From assembly GCF_000496075.1 (NCBI RefSeq), contig NZ_AWXZ01000040.1, positions 124,001 to 188,000 of the forward strand: DNA of 64,000 nt. The letters are read 5' to 3'. The DNA comes from Lutibaculum baratangense AMV1. GTDB lineage: Bacteria; Pseudomonadota; Alphaproteobacteria; Rhizobiales; Tepidamorphaceae. How positions within the stretch are numbered: the stretch's first letter is position 1; each line of letters begins with the position of its first letter. The notes beneath the pieces were generated by a model. That model was not told where the DNA came from, ran no database searches, and worked only from the letters and a program-made list of their open reading frames with translations. This document shows, in pieces, positions 7,481 through 15,948 of the stretch. Made by a program: the position numbers and the translations under genes.

Positions 7481-9613
7481 TCAGATCGAGCCGAGGGTCT
7501 TCAGCTTCGCGCGCGGGTGGATCTCGTTCTGCGACATGACGACGGTCTGGGCCCGGAAGCGCTCCACGATCGAGCGGACGTGCGGCCGCACGAGGCCGCT
7601 CGTCAGGAGCACGGGCATCTCGCCCTGGCGCGCCGCCTCCTCGAAGCGATCCCGCACCGACTTGATGAACTGCTGCAGCTTCGACGGGGCGATGGCCAGC
7701 TGCCGGTCCTCGCCGTCGCCGACGAGCGCCTCGGCGAACTCGCGCTCCCAGTCGGGCGAGAGCGCGACGATCGGGACGTAGCCCCCCGGCGACTGGTGCT
7801 GGGCGCAGAGCTGGCGCGACAGCCGCGCGCGGACGTGCTCGGAGATGCCGCGCGTGGACCGGATCGACCCCGCGACCTCGGCGATCGCCTCCAGGATCGT
7901 CGGCAGGTCGCGGATCGAGACGCGCTCCTCGAGCAGCGTCTGCAGCACGCGCTGGATGCCGGAGATGGTGATCGCGCCCGGCACCACGTCGTCGACGAGC
8001 TTCTGCTGCTCCTTCGGGAGCTCGGAGAGGAGCTTCGAGACCTCCGCGTAGGAGAGAAGCTCGCTCATATTGGCCTTGAGGAGCTCGGTCAGATGGGTGG
8101 CGACGACCGTTGCGGGATCGACGACCGTCAGGCCGCGAATGTTCGCCTCGTCCCTGAGCGAGGCCTCGATCCAGGTCGCCGGCAGGCCGAAGGTCGGCTC
8201 GGTCGTGTGCGTGCCCGGCAGGTCGATCTGGCGACCCTCGGGGTCCATCACCATGAAGGCGTTGGGATAGACGTGGCCGCGGCCTGACTCGACCTCCTTG
8301 ACCTTCACGACGTAGCTGTTCGGCTCGAGGTGCATGTTGTCGAGAAGGCGCACCGAGGGCATGACGAAGCCCATCTCGCTGGCGAGCTGCCGTCTCAGCG
8401 CCTTGATCTGCTCCGTCAGGCGGTCCTGGCCGTCCGCGCCGTTGACGAGCGGCAGGAGCGCGTAGCCGATCTCGATCTTCAATTCGTCCATCGCCAGCGC
8501 CGAGCTGATCGGCTCCTCCGCCGGCTTCTGCTCGGCCTGGTGCTTCGCCTCGGCCTGGGTGACGATTTCCTGCGTCTTGCGCTCGACCTGCTTGTTGCGG
8601 GCGCGCCATGCGAGATAGCCCGCGCCTCCCGAGAGCGCGAGGAACGGGACCATCGGGATGCCCGGCAGCAGCGACATGATCGCCATGACGGCCGACGACA
8701 TGCCGAGCGCCTGCGGGTAGCTCGTGAACTGCCGGCCGAGCGCCTGGTCGGCGCTCTCGTCGGAGCCCGCCTTCGAGACGAGAAGGCCCGCCGCGGTCGA
8801 AACGATGAGCGCCGGGATCTGCGACACGAGGCCGTCGCCGACCGTCAGCAGCGTGTAGGTCTGCGCCGCCTCGCCGAAGCTCAGGCCCATCTGCGCGACG
8901 CCGACGATGATACCGCCGATCACGTTGATGAACGTGATCAGAAGGCCGGCGATCGCGTCGCCGCGCACGAATTTCGAGGCGCCGTCCATGGCGCCGAAGA
9001 AGCCCGTCTCGTCCTCGAGGGCCTTGCGCCTGGTCCTCGCGGTCGTCTCGTCGATCAGCCCCGCCGAGAGGTCGGCGTCGATCGCCATCTGCTTGCCGGG
9101 CATCGAATCGAGGCTGAATCGCGCGGCGACCTCCGCGATGCGGCCCGAACCCTTCGTGATGACGACGAAGTTCACGATGATCAGGATCGCGAAGACGATC
9201 AGGCCGATCACGAAGTTGCCGCGCATCACGAAGTTGCCGAAGGCTTCGATCACGTGGCCCGCGGCCGCGGATCCCTCGTGCCCGTTCTGGAGGATCAGCC
9301 GCGTCGAGGCGAGGTTCAGCGATAGCCGCAGCATCGTCGCGATCAGGAGAATCGTCGGGAAGGACGAGAACTCGAGCGCCGACTTGATGAACAGCGAGGT
9401 CATCAGGATCAGCACCGCGAAGGTGATCGAGATGGCGAGCGCCATGTCGAGCATCAGCGGCGGCATCGGAAGGATGAGGACGACGAGGATCGTCATCACG
9501 CCGACGGCGAGTGCCAGATCGCCCCGCTTCAGCGCGTCGCCGACCTGCAGGAACCGGCTCCTGCCCGCAGCTCCGCTTGCCGCAGGAACGCCCGCCGCCG
9601 TCGTGTCCGCCAT
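7481..9613 (-). CDS. flhA: Flagellar biosynthesis protein FlhA
   Basis: FlhA forms the nonameric export gate of the flagellar type III apparatus in the inner membrane. The 710-residue product has the expected two parts: an N-terminal membrane domain with about eight spans (30-330) including the FHIPEP-type cytoplasmic loop KGSGRIAEVAARFSLDSM, and a cytoplasmic domain (about 355-710) that docks chaperone-substrate complexes. ATG 9613 with GGGGA upstream is preferred over TTG 9649. A near-consensus CtrA box lies 55-69 bp before the start. It stands apart from the main flagellar block. Confidence 0.97.
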   Translation of the reverse strand: MADTTAAGVPAASGAAGRSRFLQVGDALKRGDLALAVGVMTILVVLILPMPPLMLDMALAISITFAVLILMTSLFIKSALEFSSFPTILLIATMLRLSLNLASTRLILQNGHEGSAAAGHVIEAFGNFVMRGNFVIGLIVFAILIIVNFVVITKGSGRIAEVAARFSLDSMPGKQMAIDADLSAGLIDETTARTRRKALEDETGFFGAMDGASKFVRGDAIAGLLITFINVIGGIIVGVAQMGLSFGEAAQTYTLLTVGDGLVSQIPALIVSTAAGLLVSKAGSDESADQALGRQFTSYPQALGMSSAVMAIMSLLPGIPMVPFLALSGGAGYLAWRARNKQVERKTQEIVTQAEAKHQAEQKPAEEPISSALAMDELKIEIGYALLPLVNGADGQDRLTEQIKALRRQLASEMGFVMPSVRLLDNMHLEPNSYVVKVKEVESGRGHVYPNAFMVMDPEGRQIDLPGTHTTEPTFGLPATWIEASLRDEANIRGLTVVDPATVVATHLTELLKANMSELLSYAEVSKLLSELPKEQQKLVDDVVPGAITISGIQRVLQTLLEERVSIRDLPTILEAIAEVAGSIRSTRGISEHVRARLSRQLCAQHQSPGGYVPIVALSPDWEREFAEALVGDGEDRQLAIAPSKLQQFIKSVRDRFEEAARQGEMPVLLTSGLVRPHVRSIVERFRAQTVVMSQNEIHPRAKLKTLGSI

Positions 9614-9667
9614 TCTGGTCCCCGCCACCCGGAATATTCTGCCCGGCAAGCTTTGCCGGGTTCATGG

Positions 9668-9682
9668 TTAGCGAAAGGTTAA
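9668..9682 (-). promoter_or_regulatory. Near-consensus CtrA box upstream of flhA
   Basis: On the flhA strand this reads TTAA-CCTTTCG-CTAA-CC, one mismatch from TTAA-N7-TTAA and with the CC extension often seen in alphaproteobacterial CtrA sites. It is centred about 62 bp upstream of the flhA ATG. Confidence 0.55.
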
Positions 9683-10057
9683 CGGCCCCCCGGGCGTCGG
9701 GCCGGGCGTACCGCCGGTGGCTGGTTGCGTGCTCCCCCTAAAGGAGCCCGGACGCAGCTTCGCCTCCGCGATCGGCCACAAGTCCCGAGAGGGAGGGAAG
9801 CACGTAAAGCCCGCCTGCCGGGACAGCGCGTATTGCGGCAGGAAGAGCTGGTGCTGCAGCGTCACGAGATTGATTCCGCGGTCGCCCGCCCTCTCCACCT
9901 GGATGAGCAGCTCGTACCAGATCGGATGTCCCACGCCTGCCGCCTTCAGGCGCTTCTCGATCTTCGGTGACAGGTGCCTGTAGGTCCGGAAGAGGTTGAA
10001 CCAGACCCTGTTGACCAGGATCTCCTCGTCTTCCTGCTCCGCAACGGTCGACACCAC
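9668..10057 (-). pseudogene. MarR-like regulator remnant, C-terminus lost
   Basis: The first part looks like the dimerisation helix and first half of a MarR-type wHTH: FNLFRTYRHLSPKIEKRLK, HPIWYELLIQVERAGDRGI, then LQHQLFLPQYALSR. In intact relatives this leads into the recognition helix and wing; here it runs instead into an unrelated Pro/Gly-rich tail and stops inside the flhA promoter. No other frame restores a clear wing. The start is GTG 10057, with GAGAGGG 5 bases upstream, giving 129 residues. It is probably a 3'-truncated gene, though an unusual short MarR protein cannot be excluded. Confidence 0.5.
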
Positions 10058-10245
10058 GCGAACCCTCTCGATCGTTCCGATTCGAGCCTTCAACCTACGC
10101 CGCCACCCGCGCCGCGGCGAGCCCCGGCAATGTCGGGCGGCCGTGCACGTCATTGCGCCGCGACGCGCGGCGGAGCCCCGAAAATCGTGCCGCTTCGGCG
10201 ACTGCGATGCCTTCCAACGAACCGGTCAGAGATTGGTCAAAGCAA

Positions 10246-10261
10246 ATTAGCATTGTCTAAT
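10246..10261. promoter_or_regulatory. Inverted repeat ATTAG-N6-CTAAT, possible operator
   Basis: The 5-bp arms are separated by CATTGT, in an AT-rich patch about 190 bp upstream of tctC. The spacing is compatible with a dimeric helix-turn-helix repressor site. No regulator is encoded directly beside it, so the binder is unknown. Confidence 0.25.
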
Positions 10262-10365
10262 CGTCTGCAAATAAACATCTTTCCACCCAACTTGCGCCGT
10301 GACGTGCCGTTGGCGGGTTGACTCGCACCCAACCAATGTTGGACTTTCGTCTAACCATTAAGGGA

Positions 10366-10384
10366 GCCGCGCGCCTTGCGCGGC
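10366..10384 (+). other. Leader hairpin before tctC
   Basis: Perfect 7-bp arms GCCGCGC and GCGCGGC enclose GCCTT, 64 bp upstream of the tctC start. There is no T-tract, so it may be an mRNA-stabilising leader structure or a chance high-GC hairpin. Confidence 0.3.
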
Positions 10385-10448
10385 ACAAGAACAAGCCGCC
10401 ACCCCCTAACCACGCAGGCGGCCTCGACCTCAAAAAGGGAGGAAAGAC

Positions 10449-11459
10449 ATGAACCGCAGGACAAGCTTGAACAGACGTACGTTCCTCGGGATGTCGGCGG
10501 GCGCGGCCGCCATGGGGCTGGCCGGTACGCGGCCGGGCTTCGCGCAGCAGTTTCCGAGCCACACCATGAACGTGGTCATTCCGACCGGCGAGGGCGGCGG
10601 CGTCGACCGCGCCGCCCGGGCGTTCACCTCGGTCTGGCAGAAGCACCTGGGCGCGAACTTCGAGTTCGGCTACTTCCCCGGCGCCTCCGGCCAGGTCGGC
10701 TACGAGGTGTATGTCGGCAAGCGCGAGCCCGATGCTCACAACCTGCTCTTCGGCAATATCGGGCCGGAGATGATCGTCTATGCGACGCAGGACACGAGCT
10801 ACACCTACCCCGACGACTACATCTACTTCGCCGGCATCGACGTCGACGATTCCGCGATCTGGGTGGCCGCGAACAGCGAGTTGCAGACGATCGAGGACCT
10901 CGTGGAGGCGGGCAAGCAGCGCACGATCAACATCTCGACGAGCCGCCTGCCGCATCCCTCGAGCCTCGGCGTGCTCGCGCTCGGCGAGGCGACGGGTGCC
11001 GACTTCCGGCTGATCCCCTATGGCGGCGGGTCGGCCGCGCGCACGGCCGCCATCACCGGCGAGGTCGAGGCCTGCGCCACGTTCCTGGGGTCCTCGCTCG
11101 GCCTGGACGACCAGATCCGGTTCCTGACGGTGTTCCAGAACCGCAACCGGCTGCCGAACCTGACGAACGACGCGCCGCCGGTGAACGAGGCCCTGGGGAC
11201 CCAGATCCCGGCGCTGTCCGGCACGAGGGCCTGGGCGATCCACCGGGCGGCCGCGGAGGAGTATCCGGACCGTTTCGAGAAGCTGAAGGAAACCTCGCGA
11301 GCCGCGTTCGAGGATCCCGCCTACAGGCAGGAGGTCGAGCAGTCGAAGCTCATCTGGGAGTTCGCGGAGTATTCCGACGAGGAGGCCTGCGCCGCGGAGG
11401 CGCGCGCGACGATGGAGCTCGCCGAGCGCTACAAGGACGTGCTCAGCGGCAACGGCTGA
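10449..11459 (+). CDS. Tripartite tricarboxylate transporter substrate-binding protein (TctC family)
   Basis: This periplasmic binding protein delivers a carboxylate-type ligand to the TctAB membrane pair. The 336 residues begin with a twin-arginine signal peptide (NRRTFLGMSAGAAAMGLAG, about 8-26), unusual but known in this family. The mature part shows the Bug-fold pattern VVIPTGEGGGVDRAARAF (about 41-58) and YGGGSAARTAAITGEVEA (about 194-211). A very strong ribosome site precedes the ATG. It is the first gene of a four-gene operon. The ligand is not predictable from sequence; TctC relatives bind citrate, other dicarboxylates, aromatics or amino acids. Confidence 0.9.
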   Translation: MNRRTSLNRRTFLGMSAGAAAMGLAGTRPGFAQQFPSHTMNVVIPTGEGGGVDRAARAFTSVWQKHLGANFEFGYFPGASGQVGYEVYVGKREPDAHNLLFGNIGPEMIVYATQDTSYTYPDDYIYFAGIDVDDSAIWVAANSELQTIEDLVEAGKQRTINISTSRLPHPSSLGVLALGEATGADFRLIPYGGGSAARTAAITGEVEACATFLGSSLGLDDQIRFLTVFQNRNRLPNLTNDAPPVNEALGTQIPALSGTRAWAIHRAAAEEYPDRFEKLKETSRAAFEDPAYRQEVEQSKLIWEFAEYSDEEACAAEARATMELAERYKDVLSGNG

Positions 11460-11572
11460 TCGGCGCCGTCCTTTCGCCTCCACTCGCCGGAGGGGCGCGA
11501 GCCGTCCCTCCGGCCTGACGCAACGCGCCGTCCGTCGCCCGCCGACGTGACGCTCAGCCTACCGAAAAAGTG

Positions 11573-12106
11573 ATGTCCGAACAGACGCAGGACGCAGGCG
11601 CGGCCCCGGCGGAGAAGCCGGCGCTCGACGCCAACGAACTCATCATCCCCGTCGCGGGGCTCATATTCGCGGTCTACTACATCTCGACGATCTGGGACCT
11701 GCCGTGGGGCGCCAAGATGAGCGGCCTCCTGCTCGGCGTCTCCGTCCTCGTCCTCTGCATCCTGTTCCTCCTGCGCTCGCTGTCCGCCATCGGCGCGGGC
11801 CGCATCACCTTCAAGGTGGGCGAGGTGTTCGGCACCGGCACGCTCTTCGTCCGCCGCTTCGGAACGATCGCGCTCGCCGCGCTCTACGTTGCGCTGATGC
11901 CGATATTCGGCTTCGCCCTCGGCACCTTCCTGTTCCTGATGTCCGCCATGGCGCTCCTCGGGGTGCGGGTGTGGAAGCCGCTCGTCGGGGTGCCCTTCAT
12001 CCTCGCCGCGACGGGGTATCTGCTCTTCGTCGTGGCGCTTCGCTCGAGGCTGCCGGAGGGCGTCGTCGGGCGCCTCGTGGGCTCCCTGACCGGCGCGGGG
12101 AACTGA
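11573..12106 (+). CDS. Tripartite tricarboxylate transporter small membrane subunit (TctB family)
   Basis: The 177-residue protein has four hydrophobic spans (about 24-42, 49-67, 97-125 and 135-155), matching the small TctB subunit that pairs with TctA in the inner membrane. ATG 11573 is preferred to the overlapping GTG 11570. It follows tctC by 113 bp and precedes tctA by 4 bp. TctB sequences are poorly conserved; the position between tctC and tctA supports the call. Confidence 0.85.
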   Translation: MSEQTQDAGAAPAEKPALDANELIIPVAGLIFAVYYISTIWDLPWGAKMSGLLLGVSVLVLCILFLLRSLSAIGAGRITFKVGEVFGTGTLFVRRFGTIALAALYVALMPIFGFALGTFLFLMSAMALLGVRVWKPLVGVPFILAATGYLLFVVALRSRLPEGVVGRLVGSLTGAGN

Positions 12107-12110
12107 GGCC

Positions 12111-13625
12111 ATGACAGCGGACCTCCTGATAGACCTCTTCTCGATGGCCATCGGCTACTGGTGGATCATCCTCATCGGCACGACGATCGGCATCATCATC
12201 GGCGCGATCCCCGGCTTCGGCGCGCACAACACGATCATCATCCTCCTGCCTCTGACGCTTGCGGTGCCGATCGACCAGGGCCTGACCTTCATGGTCAGCC
12301 TCTACGTCGCCTCGCACATGGGCTCGGGCATCCCGGCGATCCTTCTGAACATACCGGGCACCGGCGGCGCGGCGGCGACCACGCTCGACGGCTACCCGAT
12401 GGCCCAGAAGGGGCTCGGGCAGCAGGCGCTGGTGCTGAGTTTCCTCGCCTCGACGATCGGCGGCTTCATCACCGCCATCATCGCGCTGTTCGCCATTCCC
12501 TACCTCGCGCAGATCGCCTTCTACCTGCACAGCGTCGAGATGGTCGTCGTGATGCTCTTCGGCATCACGCTGATCGCGGTCATCGCGGCGAAGGACACGC
12601 TGAAGGGCCTGATCGCCGGCCTCATCGGCCTCCTGATCGGCGGCATCGGCGCCGACCACATCTACTCCAACCCGCGGGGCACGTTCGGCTTCCTCGAGCT
12701 CTATGACGGCGTGCCGCTCGTGCCGGCGCTGATCGGCCTGTTCGCGCTGTCCGAAGCCTTCGTGATGATCGAGCAGGACCTGATCGTCTCCAAGAGCGGC
12801 CGGGCCCACATGCTGAAGTCGCGCTGGAGCGACACGTGGGAAGGCATCCGGATGGGCGTTGCCCGCCTCTGGCACGTCTGCTGGACCTCGCTCATCGGCC
12901 TCGGCATCGGCGCGATCCCGGGCGCCGGCGCGAGCATCGCCTCCTTCGTCGCGTACCAGCAGTCGCGCACCTTCTCCAAGACGCCCGACGCCTACGGCAA
13001 GGGGCACCCCGAAGGCGTGCTCGCCCCGGAGGCCGCGAACAACGGCGTGTCGTCCGGCAGCCTCATCCCGATGCTCGTCATCGGCGTGCCGGGGGGCAGC
13101 ACGGCGGCCGTCATGATGGTGGTGCTGAACTATCACGGCGTGGCGCTCGGGCCGCGCCTGTTCACCGAGCAGCCCGTTCTCGCCTACGGCGTCTTCGTGA
13201 CGATGATCGTGAGCTACGTCCTGATGATCTTCACGATCCTGCCGCTGACGCGCTACCTCTCGCGCATCACGCTGGTGCCGACCCAGTTCCTCGCGCCGTC
13301 GATCATCTGCTTCACGCTGATCGGCGCCTTCATCTACCGCGGCTACCCGTTCGACATGGGGCTCGCGATCGCCTTCGGCGTGATCGGCTACATCGCCCGC
13401 AAGACCGGCTTCCACGTCGTCGCGCTCCTGATCGGCGTCATCCTCGGGCCGCTCCTCGAGGAGAACTTCCTGCGGGCGCTCCGCCTGTCGGGCGGCGATC
13501 TCGGCGTGTTCTTCTCGCGGCCGATCGCGAACGGGCTGTGGCTGGCGCTTCTCGCCTCGCTCGCGACGCCGTGGATCCTCGCCCGCTACCACAAGAGCAG
13601 AGAGACGGCCGGAGGAAAGCCATGA
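12111..13625 (+). CDS. Tripartite tricarboxylate transporter large permease (TctA family)
   Basis: TctA is the large permease of the sodium-coupled tripartite system. The 504 residues have about twelve membrane spans and the duplicated family motif: GTTIGIIIGAIPGFGAHNTI near the N-terminus and GLGIGAIPGAGASIASFVAY at about 261-280. PGTGGAAATTLDGYPMAQKG (about 83-102) is also typical. It overlaps the start of the following LVIVD-repeat gene (ATGA), so that protein is made with the transporter. Confidence 0.93.
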   Translation: MTADLLIDLFSMAIGYWWIILIGTTIGIIIGAIPGFGAHNTIIILLPLTLAVPIDQGLTFMVSLYVASHMGSGIPAILLNIPGTGGAAATTLDGYPMAQKGLGQQALVLSFLASTIGGFITAIIALFAIPYLAQIAFYLHSVEMVVVMLFGITLIAVIAAKDTLKGLIAGLIGLLIGGIGADHIYSNPRGTFGFLELYDGVPLVPALIGLFALSEAFVMIEQDLIVSKSGRAHMLKSRWSDTWEGIRMGVARLWHVCWTSLIGLGIGAIPGAGASIASFVAYQQSRTFSKTPDAYGKGHPEGVLAPEAANNGVSSGSLIPMLVIGVPGGSTAAVMMVVLNYHGVALGPRLFTEQPVLAYGVFVTMIVSYVLMIFTILPLTRYLSRITLVPTQFLAPSIICFTLIGAFIYRGYPFDMGLAIAFGVIGYIARKTGFHVVALLIGVILGPLLEENFLRALRLSGGDLGVFFSRPIANGLWLALLASLATPWILARYHKSRETAGGKP

Positions 13626-14917
13626 CACGGACGGACCTGACTGCGGCGGCCGACGGATCGGCCGGCTACAACGTGCGCCGCCTCGGCTATCTCGACATAC
13701 AAGGCGGCGGCCAGGTCGAGGTGCATCGCGGGCACGCCTTCGTCGGTCACATGTCGCCGCCGGACGGCACGAGCATCATCGACGTCCGCGACCCCGCGAA
13801 CCCGAAGGTCGTGGCGACGGTCGCGCCGCCGGACCAGTACTCCCACACCCACAAGGTGCGGGTGGTCGGCGATCTGATGATCTGCAACGTCGAGCGGCAC
13901 AAGCGCCACTTCTATCGCAAGGGCGAGCGCATCGCCGCGGTCGAGGAGGCGCACCGCGCGCGCACCGGCCGCGATCCGGGCGACGCGGCGATCGCGGCGG
14001 AGCTCGGCGTCGAGGCGGCCGACGTGCCGGAGCTTCGGGCGGGCCTCGAACGGGGATACCGCGACGGCGGCTTCCGCGTGTTCGATATCTCCGACCTCGC
14101 GAGGCCGCGCGAGCTCGCCTATGTCCACACCGGCGGCATCGGCGTGCACCGCTTCCACATGGACGAGCGCTACGCCTACATCTCCACGGAGATGGAGGGC
14201 TTCGTCGGCAACATCCTCGTGACCTACGACCTCGCGGACCCCTCCGCGCCGAAGGAGGTGTCGCGCTGGTGGATGCCGGGGCAGAACGTGGCGGCGGGCG
14301 AGACGCCGGACTGGCCGGGCCAGCGCCACAGGCTGCACCATGCGCTGCGCTTCGGCGACCGCATGTTCGCCGCCTGCTGGTACGCCGGTGCCTGGCTCGT
14401 CGACGTGTCCGACATCGCCGCGCCGCGCACGATCGGCCGCTTCGACTACCACCCGCCGATCCCCGAGCCGACCCACACTTTCATGCCGGTGCCCGGCCGC
14501 TTCGACGGCCGCGAGCTCGCGCTCGCCTGCGACGAGGAGCACGACCACGTGCCGGGACAGCCGCACGGTTTCCTGTGGGTCCTCGACATCACCGACCCCG
14601 CCAATATCAAGCCGGTCTCGACCTTCCATGTGAGCGAGCGGGATTCCCCCTACGCGCGCGCCGGCGGACGCTTCGGCATCCACCAGTTCCGCGAGAAGAT
14701 GGACGGCACCATCGTCCACGCGGCGTGGTTCGCGGGCGGCCTGCGCGTCATCGACATTGCGGATCCCGCCCGGCCGACGGAGATCGCCGCCTATGTGCCG
14801 CCGCCGCCCGAGGGCTATCCCGCGCCGCAGAGCAACGATGTCGACGTCGACGACCGCGGCCTGATCTACCTGCTCGATCGCAATCGCGGGCTGAGCATCC
14901 TCGAGCACACGGGGTAG
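13622..14917 (+). CDS. LVIVD-repeat beta-propeller-like protein in a tct operon
   Basis: This 431-residue protein is built of LVIVD-type repeats, for example TSIIDVRDPANPKVVATV, GFRVFDISDLARPRELAYV, GAWLVDVSDIAAPRTIGRF and GLRVIDIADPARPTEIAAY, which suggest a beta-propeller. There is no signal peptide, so it is predicted cytoplasmic. A charged helical insert at about 100-145 breaks the repeats. Several conserved His residues lie between blades (SHTHK, VHRFHMDE, THTFMP, EEHDHVPGQPHG), which could bind metal. The ATG overlaps the tctA stop. It may be an enzyme or sensor acting on the imported substrate; no family function is known to me. Confidence 0.8.
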   Translation: MTRTDLTAAADGSAGYNVRRLGYLDIQGGGQVEVHRGHAFVGHMSPPDGTSIIDVRDPANPKVVATVAPPDQYSHTHKVRVVGDLMICNVERHKRHFYRKGERIAAVEEAHRARTGRDPGDAAIAAELGVEAADVPELRAGLERGYRDGGFRVFDISDLARPRELAYVHTGGIGVHRFHMDERYAYISTEMEGFVGNILVTYDLADPSAPKEVSRWWMPGQNVAAGETPDWPGQRHRLHHALRFGDRMFAACWYAGAWLVDVSDIAAPRTIGRFDYHPPIPEPTHTFMPVPGRFDGRELALACDEEHDHVPGQPHGFLWVLDITDPANIKPVSTFHVSERDSPYARAGGRFGIHQFREKMDGTIVHAAWFAGGLRVIDIADPARPTEIAAYVPPPPEGYPAPQSNDVDVDDRGLIYLLDRNRGLSILEHTG

Positions 14918-14952
14918 AGGTGGGGCTTCGCGGCACGCCTGAAGTCGCGAAA

Positions 14953-15870
14953 TCAGCGGAGGCCGAGGCCGGCGACGGCCTCGACGATCGTCCTGCGCAA
15001 CCAGACATGCCGGGGCGCATCCTGATGGCGCGCGTGCCAGGCGAGGCTCATCGTGACGCCGCCCAGGTCGAGCGGCGGCTGCGCCGTCACGAAGCGCCGC
15101 ATGTCGGCTGCCGTGCGGGCCAGGCTCGACGGCAGCGTCATGACGAGGTCGGACCTCGCGGCGATCTCGACGGCCGCGAAGAAGCTCGGCACGCGCACCT
15201 TCACCCGGCGCTGCCTGCCGGAGCGCTGGAGTACCTCGTCGACCCACGCCCGGCCGATACCCGTCGTGCTGACGACGACATGATCGAGCGCGAGGAACCG
15301 TTCCAGCGTGAGCTCGGCGCCTGCGGCGGGGTGCTCGGCCCGCATCAGCGTCACGAAGTGGTCTTCGTAGAGACTGCGCTTCCGGATCCCGGCGGGCGCA
15401 TCCTCGACGAGCCCGACGAGCGCGTCCGCGGCGTCGCCTTCCAGCGCCTCGAGCGGCTGTCGTCCCGGCGGTATCACCTCGAGATCGACGGAGGGGGCAT
15501 GCGCCGCGAGGCTTGCGATGAGCCGGGGAGCGAGCACTGCTGCCTCGAGGTCGAGCATCAGCAGGCGCACGGGTCGGGTCTCCCGCATCGGATCGAACGC
15601 CCTGCCGTCGAGGAGCTCCCCGACACCTTCGAGCGTGCCGCGCAGTAGCGGACGCATTTCCTCGGCGCGCGCGGTGAGGACGTATCCGCCGGGCCCGTCG
15701 GCGAGAAGCGCGTCGGAGAAGAGCGCCCGCAGCCGCGCGAGCGCGCGGCTGGCGGCGGGCTGGCTCATGCCGAGCCGCATCGCGGCGCGCGTGACGCTGC
15801 GCTCCTCGATCAGCGCCGCGAGCACCACGAGCAGGTTGAGGTCGACACGTCTCAAATCCACTTCACGCAT
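14953..15870 (-). CDS. LysR-family transcriptional regulator
   Basis: This 305-residue protein has an N-terminal wHTH (ERSVTRAAMRLGMSQPAASR, about 22-41) and a LysR substrate-binding domain (about 90-300). The first residues, REVDLRRVDLNLLVVLAAL, resemble the NodD/LeuO-like branch. ATG 15870 fits the family start; the frame stays open far upstream but that part overlaps the divergent oxidoreductase gene. No clear ribosome site is seen. It diverges from the NmrA-type gene with a 78-bp gap holding repeated GCATGAC elements, so it probably controls that gene. Its effector is unknown. Confidence 0.9.
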   Translation of the reverse strand: MREVDLRRVDLNLLVVLAALIEERSVTRAAMRLGMSQPAASRALARLRALFSDALLADGPGGYVLTARAEEMRPLLRGTLEGVGELLDGRAFDPMRETRPVRLLMLDLEAAVLAPRLIASLAAHAPSVDLEVIPPGRQPLEALEGDAADALVGLVEDAPAGIRKRSLYEDHFVTLMRAEHPAAGAELTLERFLALDHVVVSTTGIGRAWVDEVLQRSGRQRRVKVRVPSFFAAVEIAARSDLVMTLPSSLARTAADMRRFVTAQPPLDLGGVTMSLAWHARHQDAPRHVWLRRTIVEAVAGLGLR

Positions 15871-15906
15871 GACGATAATACATATCATGCATTCGACGCA
15901 TGACGA
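15867..15906. promoter_or_regulatory. LysR/NmrA divergent operator region
   Basis: GCATGACGA occurs at 15867 and again at 15898, and the first copy forms an inverted repeat GCATGA-N12-TCATGC (15867-15890). This lies between the LysR gene start and the divergent oxidoreductase, where a LysR regulator commonly binds. The first copy overlaps the LysR start codon, so autorepression is possible. Confidence 0.4.
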
Positions 15907-15948
15907 GGCCCGATCTACCCTCCGGCACATCAACCAAGGGAGATCTGC

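Larger units (their letters stand above)
10058..10448. other. Promoter and leader region of the tct operon
   Basis: No gene is supported in this 391-base gap. It is more AT-rich from about 10240 to 10365 and contains an inverted repeat and a leader hairpin, listed separately. The tctC ribosome site AAGGGAGGAAAG ends 4-5 bases before its ATG and is unusually strong. Confidence 0.5.

Noticed and set aside
6564-9665. A 1033-residue minus-strand frame spanning mipA/ompV and flhA
   Set aside because: Only the first 795 bases (from the stop) match a family; the rest is an out-of-frame shadow of flhA.
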